From NCBI GenBank assembly GCA_035638255.1, contig DASRAJ010000055.1, forward strand, positions 19,563 to 83,562: a DNA stretch of 64,000 nt, read 5' to 3'. Shown here in pieces: positions 16,191 through 25,068 of this stretch (positions within the stretch are counted from its first letter, which is position 1; the number at the start of each line of letters is the position of its first letter). Position numbers and translations under genes: made by a program. The notes beneath the pieces are model-generated. The model did no database searches. It was not told the origin of the DNA and saw only the letters and a program-made list of their open reading frames with translations. The DNA is from DASRAJ01 sp035638255 (GTDB taxonomy: Bacteria; Bacteroidota; Bacteroidia; Chitinophagales; UBA10324).

Positions 16191-17381
16191 ATGCCACGCA
16201 TTCTCCGCATTATCAACCGTCTCAATCTCGGAGGTCCCACATTCAATGCTGCGTATCTCACAAAATACATGTCGCCGGAGTATGAGACAATGCTGGTTGC
16301 TGGAATGATTGATGGAAGTGAAGCGAGTTCAGAATTTGTACTTGAAGAAATGGGATTGAAACCGGTCTACATTCCTGAAATGTATCGTGAGATTGACTGG
16401 ATGAAGGACCGAAGCGCTTATTTCAGATTAAAAAAAATCATCCGTGATTTCAAACCCGATATTGTTCACACCCACGCTGCGAAGGCAGGAGCACTCGGGC
16501 GTATGGCTGCTTATGCCTGTCATGTGCCGGTGATCCTCCACACTTTTCATGGAAATGTTTTTCATTCCTATTTCTCAAAATGGAAAACCAACGTTTTCAT
16601 TAACGTTGAACGGCAACTTGCAAAAAGAAGCACGCGCATCATCGCAATCAGTGAAAAACAGAAAAGAGAGTTGAGCGAGCAGTTCCGGATTTGTCCGGCA
16701 GAAAAAATTGAAATCATTCCGCTGGGTTTTGATCTCCGAAAATTCTCAGAAGATGTAGAGGCAAAGAGGAAAAAATTCCGTGATCATTATTTGGTCGCCG
16801 ATGATGAGATTGTGATTTCAATTGTAGGAAGATTGGTTCCGGTGAAAAATCACAAGCTTTTTCTTCACGCCCTGAAAAATGTTATAAGCCAAACACAAAA
16901 AAAAGTCCGGGCCTTCATTGTCGGGGATGGTGAAGATCGCCTCGCTATTGAATCATTATCACGATCGCTGCAAATTGATTTTGCTGATTTCCTTCATGAA
17001 AAGAAAAAAGCCACACTCACATTCACTTCATGGCTGAAAGATGTAGATGAAGTTTATGCGGGCAGTGAGATCGTTGCGCTCACCTCATTGAATGAAGGCA
17101 CACCGGTCAGCATCATTGAAGCACTGGCAGCAGGAAAGCCGGTTGTTACCACAGATGTTGGGGGCATAAGTGATATTATGGTGAATGAGAAAAATGGTTT
17201 CATTGTTAATAGTAATGCTCAGGATGCATTTACCGATGCGCTGCTTAAATTAGTTGAAGATACTGCCCTTCGCGGCGCAATGGAAAATTTTCATGGAGCA
17301 AATACAAGCGAGCGATTCAGTTATGTTCGCCTTGTGAATGATATGTCTGTGCTTTACTCACACCTGCTTCAAACGAGATGA
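16191..17381 (+). CDS. glycosyltransferase family 4 (GT-B)
   Basis: The 396-residue protein is a retaining GT-B enzyme. The N-terminal domain opens RILRIINRLNLGGPTFNAAYL, with the GGP loop typical of acceptor binding, and contains DIVHTHAAKAGALGRMAA and HTFHGNVF. The C-terminal domain has VGRLVPVKNH, IVGDGEDR and the EX7E nucleotide-sugar motif in LNEGTPVSIIEALAAGKPVV near residue 300. It would add a sugar to a lipid-linked precursor at the inner membrane face. Its place between asnB and the export genes fits exopolysaccharide synthesis. Sugar specificity cannot be read. Confidence 0.92.
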   Translation: MPRILRIINRLNLGGPTFNAAYLTKYMSPEYETMLVAGMIDGSEASSEFVLEEMGLKPVYIPEMYREIDWMKDRSAYFRLKKIIRDFKPDIVHTHAAKAGALGRMAAYACHVPVILHTFHGNVFHSYFSKWKTNVFINVERQLAKRSTRIIAISEKQKRELSEQFRICPAEKIEIIPLGFDLRKFSEDVEAKRKKFRDHYLVADDEIVISIVGRLVPVKNHKLFLHALKNVISQTQKKVRAFIVGDGEDRLAIESLSRSLQIDFADFLHEKKKATLTFTSWLKDVDEVYAGSEIVALTSLNEGTPVSIIEALAAGKPVVTTDVGGISDIMVNEKNGFIVNSNAQDAFTDALLKLVEDTALRGAMENFHGANTSERFSYVRLVNDMSVLYSHLLQTR

Positions 17382-17395
17382 TAGCGCCAATTCTT

Positions 17396-17403
17396 TAACT
17401 TTG
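17396..17403 (+). promoter_or_regulatory. candidate promoter of export genes (TAACTTTG)
   Basis: TAACTTTG fits TAnnTTTG and lies just after the glycosyltransferase stop. It is about 98 nt before the Wza-like start, so the transcript would carry a leader of roughly 90 nt. No -33 TTTG is evident. Confidence 0.35.
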
Positions 17404-17500
17404 CAATGCAAAAATTACTTGAGTAAGATTTCTACCTGAAAATATACCTCTCATTTCCCAAACAAAAGTGAAAGGGTTTCCGAACTAAATTTAGTATTTC

Positions 17501-18244
17501 TTGAAAAGGATATTCTGGTTTGTTGCAATCATAATCATGCTGAGTGGGTGCAGAGTTATTTATCCTGATCACCTGTTTAAAATTGAGCAACAAAAATTAG
17601 TGATGGCGGACACGGTGAAAACCGCGAAAGAATATGTCATTCGCGCGGGCGATCTGCTTTCAGTGGGCGTGTTTTCCAATAACGGGTACGAGCTGGTGGA
17701 TGTGCTCACGCAGGATATTAACACCTTCTCCCCGTTACAATATGTGGTAAAGGAAAACGGCTACGTGATGCTACCAATGCTTGATTCCATTTCCATTACC
17801 GGCCTTACCATCACGGAAGCGGAACGCATACTCGAAAAGAAGTACAGCTATTACTTCGTGAATCCTTTTATTCGAATACAAGTGACAAACAGAAATGTGT
17901 ATGTGTTCAAAGGAAGACAAGGGGCAGTAGTTGTGACGCTGGACCGGGAGAACATGAATTTGATAGAGGTGCTTGCAAAAGCACAGGGGATACCTGCCGG
18001 CGGAAAAGCATACGCAGTGCGCGTAATACGCGGAAACATGAGCAACCCAACCGTGTTTGACATTGACCTGTCAACAATTGACGGCATAGCGAAGGCAAAT
18101 CTCACTATGGAAGCAAATGACGTGGTCTATATTGAATCACGACTTACAGCTAATGATCTATTGCTCCAGGTCACTCCCGTTCTCTCGCTGCTTTCTACTT
18201 TGTTCTTCATGACCTACTCGGTAATTGCACTCACTAAATTATGA
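17501..18244 (+). CDS. polysaccharide export lipoprotein, Wza-like
   Basis: The protein starts with TTG (MKRIFWFVAIIIMLSGC), giving a lipoprotein signal with Cys near residue 17. A polysaccharide export domain follows (KEYVIRAGDLLSVGVFSNNGYELV), then an SLBB-like region (EVLAKAQGIPAGGKAYAVRVIRG). A hydrophobic C-terminal helix (LLLQVTPVLSLLSTLFFMTYSVIALTKL) fits the membrane-crossing helix of Wza-type channels. At 247 residues it is shorter than E. coli Wza, as is usual in Bacteroidota. It would form the outer-membrane channel for the polysaccharide. The last codons overlap the next gene in an ATGA arrangement. Confidence 0.88.
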   Translation: MKRIFWFVAIIIMLSGCRVIYPDHLFKIEQQKLVMADTVKTAKEYVIRAGDLLSVGVFSNNGYELVDVLTQDINTFSPLQYVVKENGYVMLPMLDSISITGLTITEAERILEKKYSYYFVNPFIRIQVTNRNVYVFKGRQGAVVVTLDRENMNLIEVLAKAQGIPAGGKAYAVRVIRGNMSNPTVFDIDLSTIDGIAKANLTMEANDVVYIESRLTANDLLLQVTPVLSLLSTLFFMTYSVIALTKL

Positions 18245-20685
18245 GCGAGACCAAGATCATATTAAGTCCGATGCAGAGACTGCTGGGTGAAGATTTCAAC
18301 CCGGCACTGCTAATGATCATGATCCGCAAGAGTTTGATGTGGTGCATCGTGATCATGCTGCTCACAGTTTCAGCATCGCTGGTGTACCTGCGTTACACTC
18401 CACCGACCTATGAAGTGACGGCATCGCTGATTGTGAAGCCAATCAACACTGCGCAAGCGCTCGACATTCAAAACAATCTATTCCAGTCCAAGAATTCCAA
18501 TCTTGATATTGAAAAGGACATTCAGATCATGAAGGCTAACGTGATCATGGATCGCGTGATTGACTCGCTGAACTTACAGATTGCTTATTACCAGGCAGGA
18601 AAGATTCTGAATGAAGAATTGTATAAGAACAATCCGTTCATCGTGCACGTGAATGACGTGAAGGATGATTTTTATAACCGTTCTGTTCAGTTTCGTTTTC
18701 TAAGCGGAGAAAGATATCAATTGAATTTTTCTACCTCCGGAAAAGAAATCTGGCAGACATTTGAGCTTGGAAAGCATTACGTGACGCCGGACATGCAATT
18801 CAGTATTACCATTAACCCCAGAGTAGCTGTATCTGAAAGCGTGACTTCAGCAGAATATTTTTTCATCGTTCTGAATGCTTATTCTCTTTATGGAAGGCTG
18901 CGCTCCGCGTTGCAGATTGCGCCGAATGTTCCCACCATTGGACTGCAGATGCGTGACAGGGCACCTCAAAAAGCCGCTGACATTGTCAACCGCGTTTGTG
19001 ACGAGTTCCTCTCTTATGACAAGGAGAAAAAAACAGAAAGCGCGACACTGATTCTTAATTTCATAGAAGCCCAGGTAGATTCAATCAGTAACGAATTGAA
19101 AGACTATGAGGACCAGATGACGCAATTCAAACTGGCGAATGGTATTGCGATTTCATCCATGGAGCAAGACCTCAATACCCAGTTGAAAGACCTGAAGACA
19201 AAACAAGAGGACCTTGATGTGCAATACAGTACGCTGGAATATTACCGGAAATATTTTCTGCAATACCAGGATTCATCACACCTTCTCTTCGGCATTGTTG
19301 ATCCCGGATATGCCGGATTGAGTGATAACATTCAGAGTCTCGATCATCTGCAAACACAGTGGCGTGATCTTACACTCAAGCTCTCACCCAATAATCCCCA
19401 GGTGATTAATCTGAAAAAGGAGATTGTTGATATGAAGCGCAACATTCTCACCAGCATCCTGAATGCGCAGCAAAAAGTGAAGGACAAAATAAAGGAAGTA
19501 GATGACGAGGTCAACAAGTATCTTAATCAGTTTGCCTCTGTGCCGGGCATTCAATCTCAATATCTCCGCATCTCGCGACTGAGTGATTTAAAAGAAAAAT
19601 ATTACCTTCTCCTGCTCGATAAAAAATCCGCATTTGATATCACCAAGGCAGGATTTGTTTCTGACTACACGATACTTCGAAAAGCAGATGTTCCTACCCA
19701 ACCTGTTTTCCCTAACAGCTCTCTCATCAAGCTACTGGGGATTGCACTGGGCCTGATGGGATGCTTCCTGCTTATTGTTGTCCGGTACTTATTGCATCAC
19801 AAAATTCTTTCGGTGTCAGAAATCACCCGCTATTGCGATGCGGGAATCCTTGGCGTGATTCCGAAGTATAATCAGCTTATGGATGTATCGCAGTTAGTAG
19901 TAAACAAAAGTCCCAAGTCAGTGATATCTGAGTGTTTTCGATCCATGCGAACCAACCTCGAATATATTTCACCGGGAAAACCTCCGCAACTTATTACGGT
20001 TACATCCACAGTTGCAGGGGAGGGGAAGACTTTTATTGCAGTTAACATGGCCGGCATTCTTGCCGTAGGCGGAAAAAAAGTTTTGCTGCTTGATTTTGAT
20101 TTAAGAAAGCCCCAGCTTCATCGTGCCTTTAAGGTGGATAACCAGCGAGGGGTCAGCACGCTGCTGATTGGAAAATACAAACTGGAAGAATGTATCCGGC
20201 ATACAGAGTGGGAGAACCTGGATTTCATCACCAGTGGTCCGTTGCCGCCGAATCCTGCAGAATTCATTAACTCTACTAAAACCGATGCTCTTTTAGAAGA
20301 ACTGAAGAAACAATACGATGTTCTTGTGATTGATACGCCCCCGGTGGGTATCGTAACAGATGCGCTCGACCTCATTAAGAAATCTGATGTTCCCATTTAC
20401 ATTGTGCGTGCAGATTATAGCAGCAGAAATTTCCTGAACAATATCAATCACCTGGTGCAGGATCATCGTATTGCGAGACTTTCAATAGTGTTGAATGATA
20501 TGGGTGAGGGCGCTTCAATCTATTCCTACAACTATGGATACGGCTATGGATATGGTTATGGGTACGGTTATGGCTATACAGGCTATGGCGATCGCCAATA
20601 TGGTTATGAGTATTACACGGATGATACCAGGAAAAAACGTAATTTTATGTGGCGAATGCTGGATTTCGTTCGATCTTTGTTTTAA
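18241..20685 (+). CDS. Wzc-like polysaccharide co-polymerase / BY-kinase
   Basis: The 814-residue protein begins with a Wzz-type domain flanked by membrane segments (LMWCIVIMLLTVSASLVYL near 36-54 and LIKLLGIALGLMGCFLLIVV near 495-515), with a long coiled coil between. The cytoplasmic BY-kinase has Walker A VAGEGKTFIAVNMA near 597, Walker A' VLLLDFDLRKP and Walker B DVLVIDTPP. The C-terminal 50 residues hold an alternating Tyr-Gly run and further tyrosines, the cluster that BY-kinases autophosphorylate to control chain length and export. It pairs with the Wza-like gene it overlaps by 4 nt. Confidence 0.93.
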   Translation: MSETKIILSPMQRLLGEDFNPALLMIMIRKSLMWCIVIMLLTVSASLVYLRYTPPTYEVTASLIVKPINTAQALDIQNNLFQSKNSNLDIEKDIQIMKANVIMDRVIDSLNLQIAYYQAGKILNEELYKNNPFIVHVNDVKDDFYNRSVQFRFLSGERYQLNFSTSGKEIWQTFELGKHYVTPDMQFSITINPRVAVSESVTSAEYFFIVLNAYSLYGRLRSALQIAPNVPTIGLQMRDRAPQKAADIVNRVCDEFLSYDKEKKTESATLILNFIEAQVDSISNELKDYEDQMTQFKLANGIAISSMEQDLNTQLKDLKTKQEDLDVQYSTLEYYRKYFLQYQDSSHLLFGIVDPGYAGLSDNIQSLDHLQTQWRDLTLKLSPNNPQVINLKKEIVDMKRNILTSILNAQQKVKDKIKEVDDEVNKYLNQFASVPGIQSQYLRISRLSDLKEKYYLLLLDKKSAFDITKAGFVSDYTILRKADVPTQPVFPNSSLIKLLGIALGLMGCFLLIVVRYLLHHKILSVSEITRYCDAGILGVIPKYNQLMDVSQLVVNKSPKSVISECFRSMRTNLEYISPGKPPQLITVTSTVAGEGKTFIAVNMAGILAVGGKKVLLLDFDLRKPQLHRAFKVDNQRGVSTLLIGKYKLEECIRHTEWENLDFITSGPLPPNPAEFINSTKTDALLEELKKQYDVLVIDTPPVGIVTDALDLIKKSDVPIYIVRADYSSRNFLNNINHLVQDHRIARLSIVLNDMGEGASIYSYNYGYGYGYGYGYGYGYTGYGDRQYGYEYYTDDTRKKRNFMWRMLDFVRSLF

Positions 20686-20715
20686 TAATCACCACACCCT
20701 CTAAAACGCTAAATC

Positions 20716-21876
20716 GTGGGAGAAACCGATTCTGCACTGCTCCTTCCTATTGCCTACTCAGTGTTTTTTGTCATTGCGATATTTTTTTCCTTTCTCATCA
20801 ACGGATTGTTGTTGAAGTTTTCGCGTACTCTGGGCAATCGCCAGATGCAGCATCGCCATAACATTCGCTGGTCAAATAATGTGAAACCATCTGTTGGAGG
20901 ATTTTCATTCTATATCGTTTTTCTCATTTCCATATCCATCTTCAGTATTTTCAATTTTTCAGAGCAGGAATACCTGAACAAACATTTGCTCGGCATTGTA
21001 GCAGCCGTCACCACGGCTTTTCTTCTTGGTCTGGCCGATGATGCTTACGATACCATACCGCTCCTGAAATTCTTCAGTCAATTGTGCTGCGGACTGTTCC
21101 TGGTAGTCACCGGCACCATTATTCCTGCCACGGGAATTTATGTGTGTGATGTCCTCATTACCCTTATTTGGGTGGTTGGCATCATGAACTCTATCAACAT
21201 GCTTGACAACATGGATAGCATCAGTGCGATCGTTTCGCTTTGCCTGATGCTCTCTTGTTTTCTTGTTTTACTCCTTGAGAAAAATATTTTTTCATTTTAT
21301 TCGGTCATGCTCATCGGAGTGTCAGGAGCCGTTGGCGGCTTTCTGTATTTCAACTGGCATCCGGCGCGTATATACATGGGCGATACCGGAAGTCAGTTTC
21401 TCGGCGCATTCATTTCAGCGATCTCCATTCCAATTTTGTGGAAGTATCATACACCGAGCGGCGGCACTATTCAACTAACTCAATACCTGATTCCGCTAAT
21501 GGCGTTCACTGTTCCCATCATTGATACCGCAACCGTTTTCATGCGGCGGATTGCCCGCGGTCATTCGCCGTTCATCGGGGGAAAAGATCACATTTCACAC
21601 CATTTCGTGTATGCAGGATTGAAAGATAAGCAGGTGATTTATCTGCTGGGAGGATGTTCGTTTATCTCTGCATTATTGACGGTATACCTTATTTCTGTAA
21701 GAACAGAAATGAATCCCATGCTGATGACTATTTGCTATTCCTACTTTATCTTTTTGTTTATTGTAGTGCAGTATTTCTATGACCGGGGTATGAAAAAAGA
21801 GCGGGCCCGCCTGAAGGCAGAACCCGAAAAACAGACCATGAAAACTGAGCCCAAAACCAAGTCAGTGACCGCTTGA
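20716..21876 (+). CDS. WecA/MraY-family polyprenyl-phosphate sugar-1-phosphate transferase
   Basis: This 386-residue polytopic membrane protein starts with GTG 30 nt after the kinase gene. It carries the family motifs: LGLADDAYD, NMLDNMDSIS, YMGDTGSQFLG and the His-containing GKDHISHH near residue 292. Such enzymes start glycan assembly by moving GlcNAc-1-P, or a similar sugar phosphate, from a UDP-sugar to undecaprenyl phosphate at the inner membrane. It is probably the priming enzyme of this exopolysaccharide locus. The charged C-terminal tail, rich in Lys, Glu and Thr, is not part of the catalytic core. Confidence 0.92.
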   Translation: MGETDSALLLPIAYSVFFVIAIFFSFLINGLLLKFSRTLGNRQMQHRHNIRWSNNVKPSVGGFSFYIVFLISISIFSIFNFSEQEYLNKHLLGIVAAVTTAFLLGLADDAYDTIPLLKFFSQLCCGLFLVVTGTIIPATGIYVCDVLITLIWVVGIMNSINMLDNMDSISAIVSLCLMLSCFLVLLLEKNIFSFYSVMLIGVSGAVGGFLYFNWHPARIYMGDTGSQFLGAFISAISIPILWKYHTPSGGTIQLTQYLIPLMAFTVPIIDTATVFMRRIARGHSPFIGGKDHISHHFVYAGLKDKQVIYLLGGCSFISALLTVYLISVRTEMNPMLMTICYSYFIFLFIVVQYFYDRGMKKERARLKAEPEKQTMKTEPKTKSVTA

Positions 21877-21929
21877 TGGGTGTCTGTAATAAATGTCTCA
21901 AAAGCCAAACAACAACCGAAGTAATTCCG

Positions 21930-21947
21930 ATCCCGATTAATCGGGAT
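21930..21947. repeat. palindrome atcccgattaatcgggat and GC-rich tail
   Basis: This 18-bp perfect palindrome lies in the gap between two convergent genes and is followed by a smaller ccgg-cacag-ccgg type inverted repeat. Related cgattnaatcggg cores occur at 16008-16022 and 35298-35312. It could also act as a bidirectional transcription end, though there is no clear T-run. Confidence 0.6.
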
Positions 21948-22023
21948 TCAGAATCCACCGGCACAGCCGGATGGTAAACCGGGTTCAGCACAACTAACGA
22001 TTTTGAGAGAGATTTATCTGTAT

Positions 22024-23106
22024 TCACTTGCCGAAGGAATATCCCATGGCTTGTTTTAATTCCACGCTGAGCTCAGGAAGTCGTCTTCGTTCAATCAGAA
22101 AGGAAGTGAGTTCGGCGAATTCTTTGAAGATGTAGTGCTTTTCCATTGCTCCCCGTAAATAATCCTTTCCGCTGCTGCCGCCTGTACCGATTCGTGAACC
22201 GATCATCCGTTGTACCATACTGATATGGCGATGACGCCATAGAGCCATCAACTCATCAATATCGAGCAACGTATTTATCAGTTGAAAAGGGAGTTGCATC
22301 AGCGGATAATCACGATAGAGCATGATGAAGAGTGCGCTGCGGTTAGCACGCCCACTCAGGTTTCTCCCTTCTCCGGAGGAGTCCTTTCGGAGAGGATCGT
22401 TGCTATCAAACAGCAAAGAATCAAACGGTTCAAGATTTTTCTTCTCCTCCGCTGAAAGCGATTGATCATACAGTGCCCTGTAATCATTCCAGAAAATATG
22501 CTGATCTGTAATGCTGGTCCTATTGCCTGAATAATTTTTCCAGAATCGTGGTTCATCAAAGAAGGGCATTCGCTCCAGCCACTGATTCACCAAAACGAGC
22601 AACGTTTTTTCCTGCTCTGCTTTTTTCACCTCATCCAATTCTTCCTTGTGCAAATGAGAGACATAGTAATTCTGTTCATGACGCTGTTCGAATTTCAGGC
22701 CCATGATGGCTTCAATCATTTTGAATTGGTAGCTCTGGAATCCTGATGCCGGGCGAAGCAGATCACGGAAGTCCAGAAAGTCAAGTGGTGTCATCGTTTC
22801 AAGAATATCAATCTGGTGCACGAGTACCCGGAGGATGGTGGCAATGCGCTGAAGACGGTGAACAGCAATCTGCATGTCAGGCGCATTGTCATTGATCTGC
22901 TGGTTGGCAAAAATCCGTTGAACGATCTTCAGCTCAAATAAAATCTGCTTGAACCACAACTCATACGTTTGGTGAATGATGATGAACAGCATTTCATCAT
23001 CAGCAGGCTTGCCTGCTTTTTCGCTTTCACGATGCTGGGCATTGAGGATTTGATCGAGTGCGAGGTAGGATTTGTAGTAAACCTCATTCTGTGCTTTTTC
23101 CATCAT
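22024..23106 (-). CDS. kynA: tryptophan 2,3-dioxygenase
   Basis: The protein is about 360 residues and predominantly helical. It shows the TDO motifs FIIIHQTYELWFKQILFEL near residue 44, LDFLDFRDLLRPASGFQS near 109, and the heme-ligand region WRHRHISMVQRMIG...GTGGSSG near 290. It opens the indole ring of L-tryptophan to N-formylkynurenine using O2 and heme, the first step of the kynurenine pathway. The two tandem ATGs at 23106 and 23103 are preferred to a TTG at 23109. It is the last gene of a leftward run that also encodes 2-aminomuconate-level enzymes. Confidence 0.96.
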   Translation of the reverse strand: MMEKAQNEVYYKSYLALDQILNAQHRESEKAGKPADDEMLFIIIHQTYELWFKQILFELKIVQRIFANQQINDNAPDMQIAVHRLQRIATILRVLVHQIDILETMTPLDFLDFRDLLRPASGFQSYQFKMIEAIMGLKFEQRHEQNYYVSHLHKEELDEVKKAEQEKTLLVLVNQWLERMPFFDEPRFWKNYSGNRTSITDQHIFWNDYRALYDQSLSAEEKKNLEPFDSLLFDSNDPLRKDSSGEGRNLSGRANRSALFIMLYRDYPLMQLPFQLINTLLDIDELMALWRHRHISMVQRMIGSRIGTGGSSGKDYLRGAMEKHYIFKEFAELTSFLIERRRLPELSVELKQAMGYSFGK

Positions 23107-23321
23107 CAAAAAAATTTCCGTTACAAGTTAGCGCATTTGATGCCTGTCCTTATTTTCAAATCTATGTGAGAAGATTTCCATTGCCATTCATCTTTGTCAA
23201 ATTCATTACCCCACGATCCAGGTAAAAGTCTTTCCGGTGCATTCGATTTTTTTGCACGAATGAATTTCTTATTCCAATTTTTTCTATTGTCGGTATGTTT
23301 ACCTGCCTTCATCACAATCTT

Positions 23322-23738
23322 TTATTCAATCATTGCAATGCATTTCAATTCAATCGCAATCGGTGTAGGAAGTGATTTAATCTCCACCGTTGTCCTGCAC
23401 GGCTGGTTGTCTTGGAAATACTCAGCGTAAATCTTGTTGTAGGTTTCAAAATCATCTTTCATGTTAGTAAGGAAAACAGTCACGTCAACTAATTTATCCC
23501 AACTGCTTCCCGATTCTTCCAAAACAGTCTTTACATTTTTGAAAACAGAGTGGCACTGTGCTTCGATGTTGTACTTCACTAAGTTTCCCGTTGAATCATA
23601 TTCATTGCCGGGAATATTGTTAGTACCGGCTTCACGAGCTCCAATACCGGAAAGAAAAAGCAAGTTTCCGACTCTTCGTGCATGCGGATACAATCCAACT
23701 GGTTTTGGAGCTTTGTCAGTGGAGATTTTATCGTTCAT
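23322..23738 (-). CDS. RidA-family protein, probable 2-aminomuconate deaminase
   Basis: The 138-residue YjgF/RidA-type protein has the order KPVGLYPHARRVGNLLFLSGIGAR, then NIEAQCHSVFKNVKTVLEESGSSWDKLVDVTVFLTNM, then CRTTVEIKSLP. The KPVG-YPHARR opening and the long NxIPGNEYD loop look more like 2-aminomuconate deaminases of kynurenine/aminophenol pathways than like generic RidA. It would remove ammonia from 2-aminomuconate. The nearby tryptophan dioxygenase and aminomuconic semialdehyde dehydrogenase-like gene support this. A generic imine deaminase role remains possible. Confidence 0.75.
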   Translation of the reverse strand: MNDKISTDKAPKPVGLYPHARRVGNLLFLSGIGAREAGTNNIPGNEYDSTGNLVKYNIEAQCHSVFKNVKTVLEESGSSWDKLVDVTVFLTNMKDDFETYNKIYAEYFQDNQPCRTTVEIKSLPTPIAIELKCIAMIE

Positions 23739-23761
23739 CAGTTCATTTGTTCAAATCAAAA

Positions 23762-24196
23762 TTATTTTTCTACCGCACCATCCCAGGCATTATACCCATT
23801 TTTGAGACTCAAAACATTGTGGAAACCTTTCTTGGCCATAAGCTCAGATGCCTGTGAGGAACGACTGCCTTTAGCGCAATAGACCAAATACGTTTTGCTT
23901 TTGTCGAGCGAGTCAAGCTGCAGCGAAAAATTTTGATCGTAAAAGTTAATGAGTGTTGCCTTCGGAATGTGCCCCGACTGATATTCCTCCGGAGTGCGCA
24001 CATCGAGAATCACCACATTAGATTCTTTCATTTTCTCTGCGAAAGTTTTGTTATCCACGCTTTTGTAACCGGAAGAAGTTTGACTCTGGCTGCAGGCAGA
24101 AACAGTGACGACGAGAAAAAGAGAGAATAGGAAATTTTTCCCTGTAAGGAAATGGTGATGCACTAATCGTTTCATTGAACCGGTTGTGTTCATCAT
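23762..24196 (-). CDS. rhodanese-domain lipoprotein
   Basis: The signal region ends in lipobox VVTVSACS (Cys about residue 35 from the first ATG; starting at 24175 gives a more usual length). A single rhodanese domain follows: VVILDVRTPEEYQSGHIPKATLINF and the active-site loop YCAKGSRSS, whose Cys carries the sulfane sulfur. It should sit in the periplasm or on a membrane face and take part in sulfur transfer or thiol signalling. It lies 2 nt after the desaturase-like gene and 23 nt before the RidA-like gene, so it belongs to the same transcript. Confidence 0.88.
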   Translation of the reverse strand: MMNTTGSMKRLVHHHFLTGKNFLFSLFLVVTVSACSQSQTSSGYKSVDNKTFAEKMKESNVVILDVRTPEEYQSGHIPKATLINFYDQNFSLQLDSLDKSKTYLVYCAKGSRSSQASELMAKKGFHNVLSLKNGYNAWDGAVEK

Positions 24197-24198
24197 TG

Positions 24199-25068
24199 CT
24201 AATATTTTTTTGAAAAAGGATGAATCATGTGTCCATAAAATGAGGCAGGAAAAAACTCAGAGCGCGGAAAGCCGAGCGGCACATCTCTTCCGCTTTGCGG
24301 CCAGTACACAGTTCCGAATAAATAATCCCACACACTCAAAGTTAATCCGAAATTCACTCCATACTGCTCCGGTAATTCTTTCGCGTGATGCCAGATGTGC
24401 ATCTGCGGACTGTTGAATAAATATTTGAAGGGTCCCCAACTAATGTTGAGATTAGAATGATTGAGATGCCCGATGGCCAGCGTAAAAATATGGACGATGA
24501 TAAAATCCTGGATACCGAAGCCAATCATTGCCAGGGGAATGTATTCGATACTGCGATAGACAATCGTTTCCATCCAGTGAAAGCGAAGGTGAGCGGCAAA
24601 TCCCATTTGCTCAACTGAGTGATGCACTTTGTGAAACTCCCAAAGCCGGGGAACACGATGCAAAACGCGATGCACATTCCAGTCAATAAAATCTTTTGTA
24701 ACGAGAAGAATGAGCAGTTGCGACCAAGCCGGGAATGAATGAATTTCAATCGCCACAATATTTTTCAAACCGAACAATCCGATGAAATCATTGAATGCCT
24801 GCACTCCAACATTTGATAATGCATTGTATCCAATAAGTGAGAAAAGAAAAAAGTTGAAGAACATATAAAAGCCATCGAGGAAAAAATCTTTGCGGATGAT
24901 GGATTGATTTTTTCTCCAGGGAAAAATGATCTCCAATGACCAGCAGAAAAGAGAAAGCGCAATCAGCCAGTAGAAATAATTGTGAAAGGAGGGGTGAAGA
25001 ATTTCAGAGGATAAATAATTCCAGTAACCTGAGAATGAGTCGGTGACGATTTGGAGATAGCGTATCAT
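24199..25068 (-). CDS. sterol desaturase / fatty acid hydroxylase family protein
   Basis: The 289-residue membrane protein carries the di-iron histidine clusters of the family: HRVLHRVPRLWEFHKVHHS near 135-153, HLRFHWMET near 160, and HIWHHAKEL near 230. Four or five hydrophobic segments precede and surround them. Members hydroxylate or desaturate lipids with O2. The substrate here is unknown. Its start codon directly abuts the left heptad arm of the element at 25069-25480, so the sequence before the ATG is repeat-derived and its original promoter or operon link may have been altered. Confidence 0.9.
   Translation of the reverse strand: MIRYLQIVTDSFSGYWNYLSSEILHPSFHNYFYWLIALSLFCWSLEIIFPWRKNQSIIRKDFFLDGFYMFFNFFLFSLIGYNALSNVGVQAFNDFIGLFGLKNIVAIEIHSFPAWSQLLILLVTKDFIDWNVHRVLHRVPRLWEFHKVHHSVEQMGFAAHLRFHWMETIVYRSIEYIPLAMIGFGIQDFIIVHIFTLAIGHLNHSNLNISWGPFKYLFNSPQMHIWHHAKELPEQYGVNFGLTLSVWDYLFGTVYWPQSGRDVPLGFPRSEFFPASFYGHMIHPFSKKY

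Noticed and set aside
16040..16285. 81-codon frame crossing the paired heptad element
   Set aside because: It is largely repeat sequence plus the out-of-frame start of the glycosyltransferase gene; no protein pattern.
20495..20704. Met/Asp/Val-rich frame across the Tyr-Gly repeat
   Set aside because: A shadow of the repetitive tail of the Wzc-like gene in another frame.
23121..23430. Overlapping frames in the gap between the dioxygenase and RidA-like genes
   Set aside because: Low-complexity hydrophobic or charged frames on both strands without any recognisable pattern; one is antisense to the RidA-like gene.
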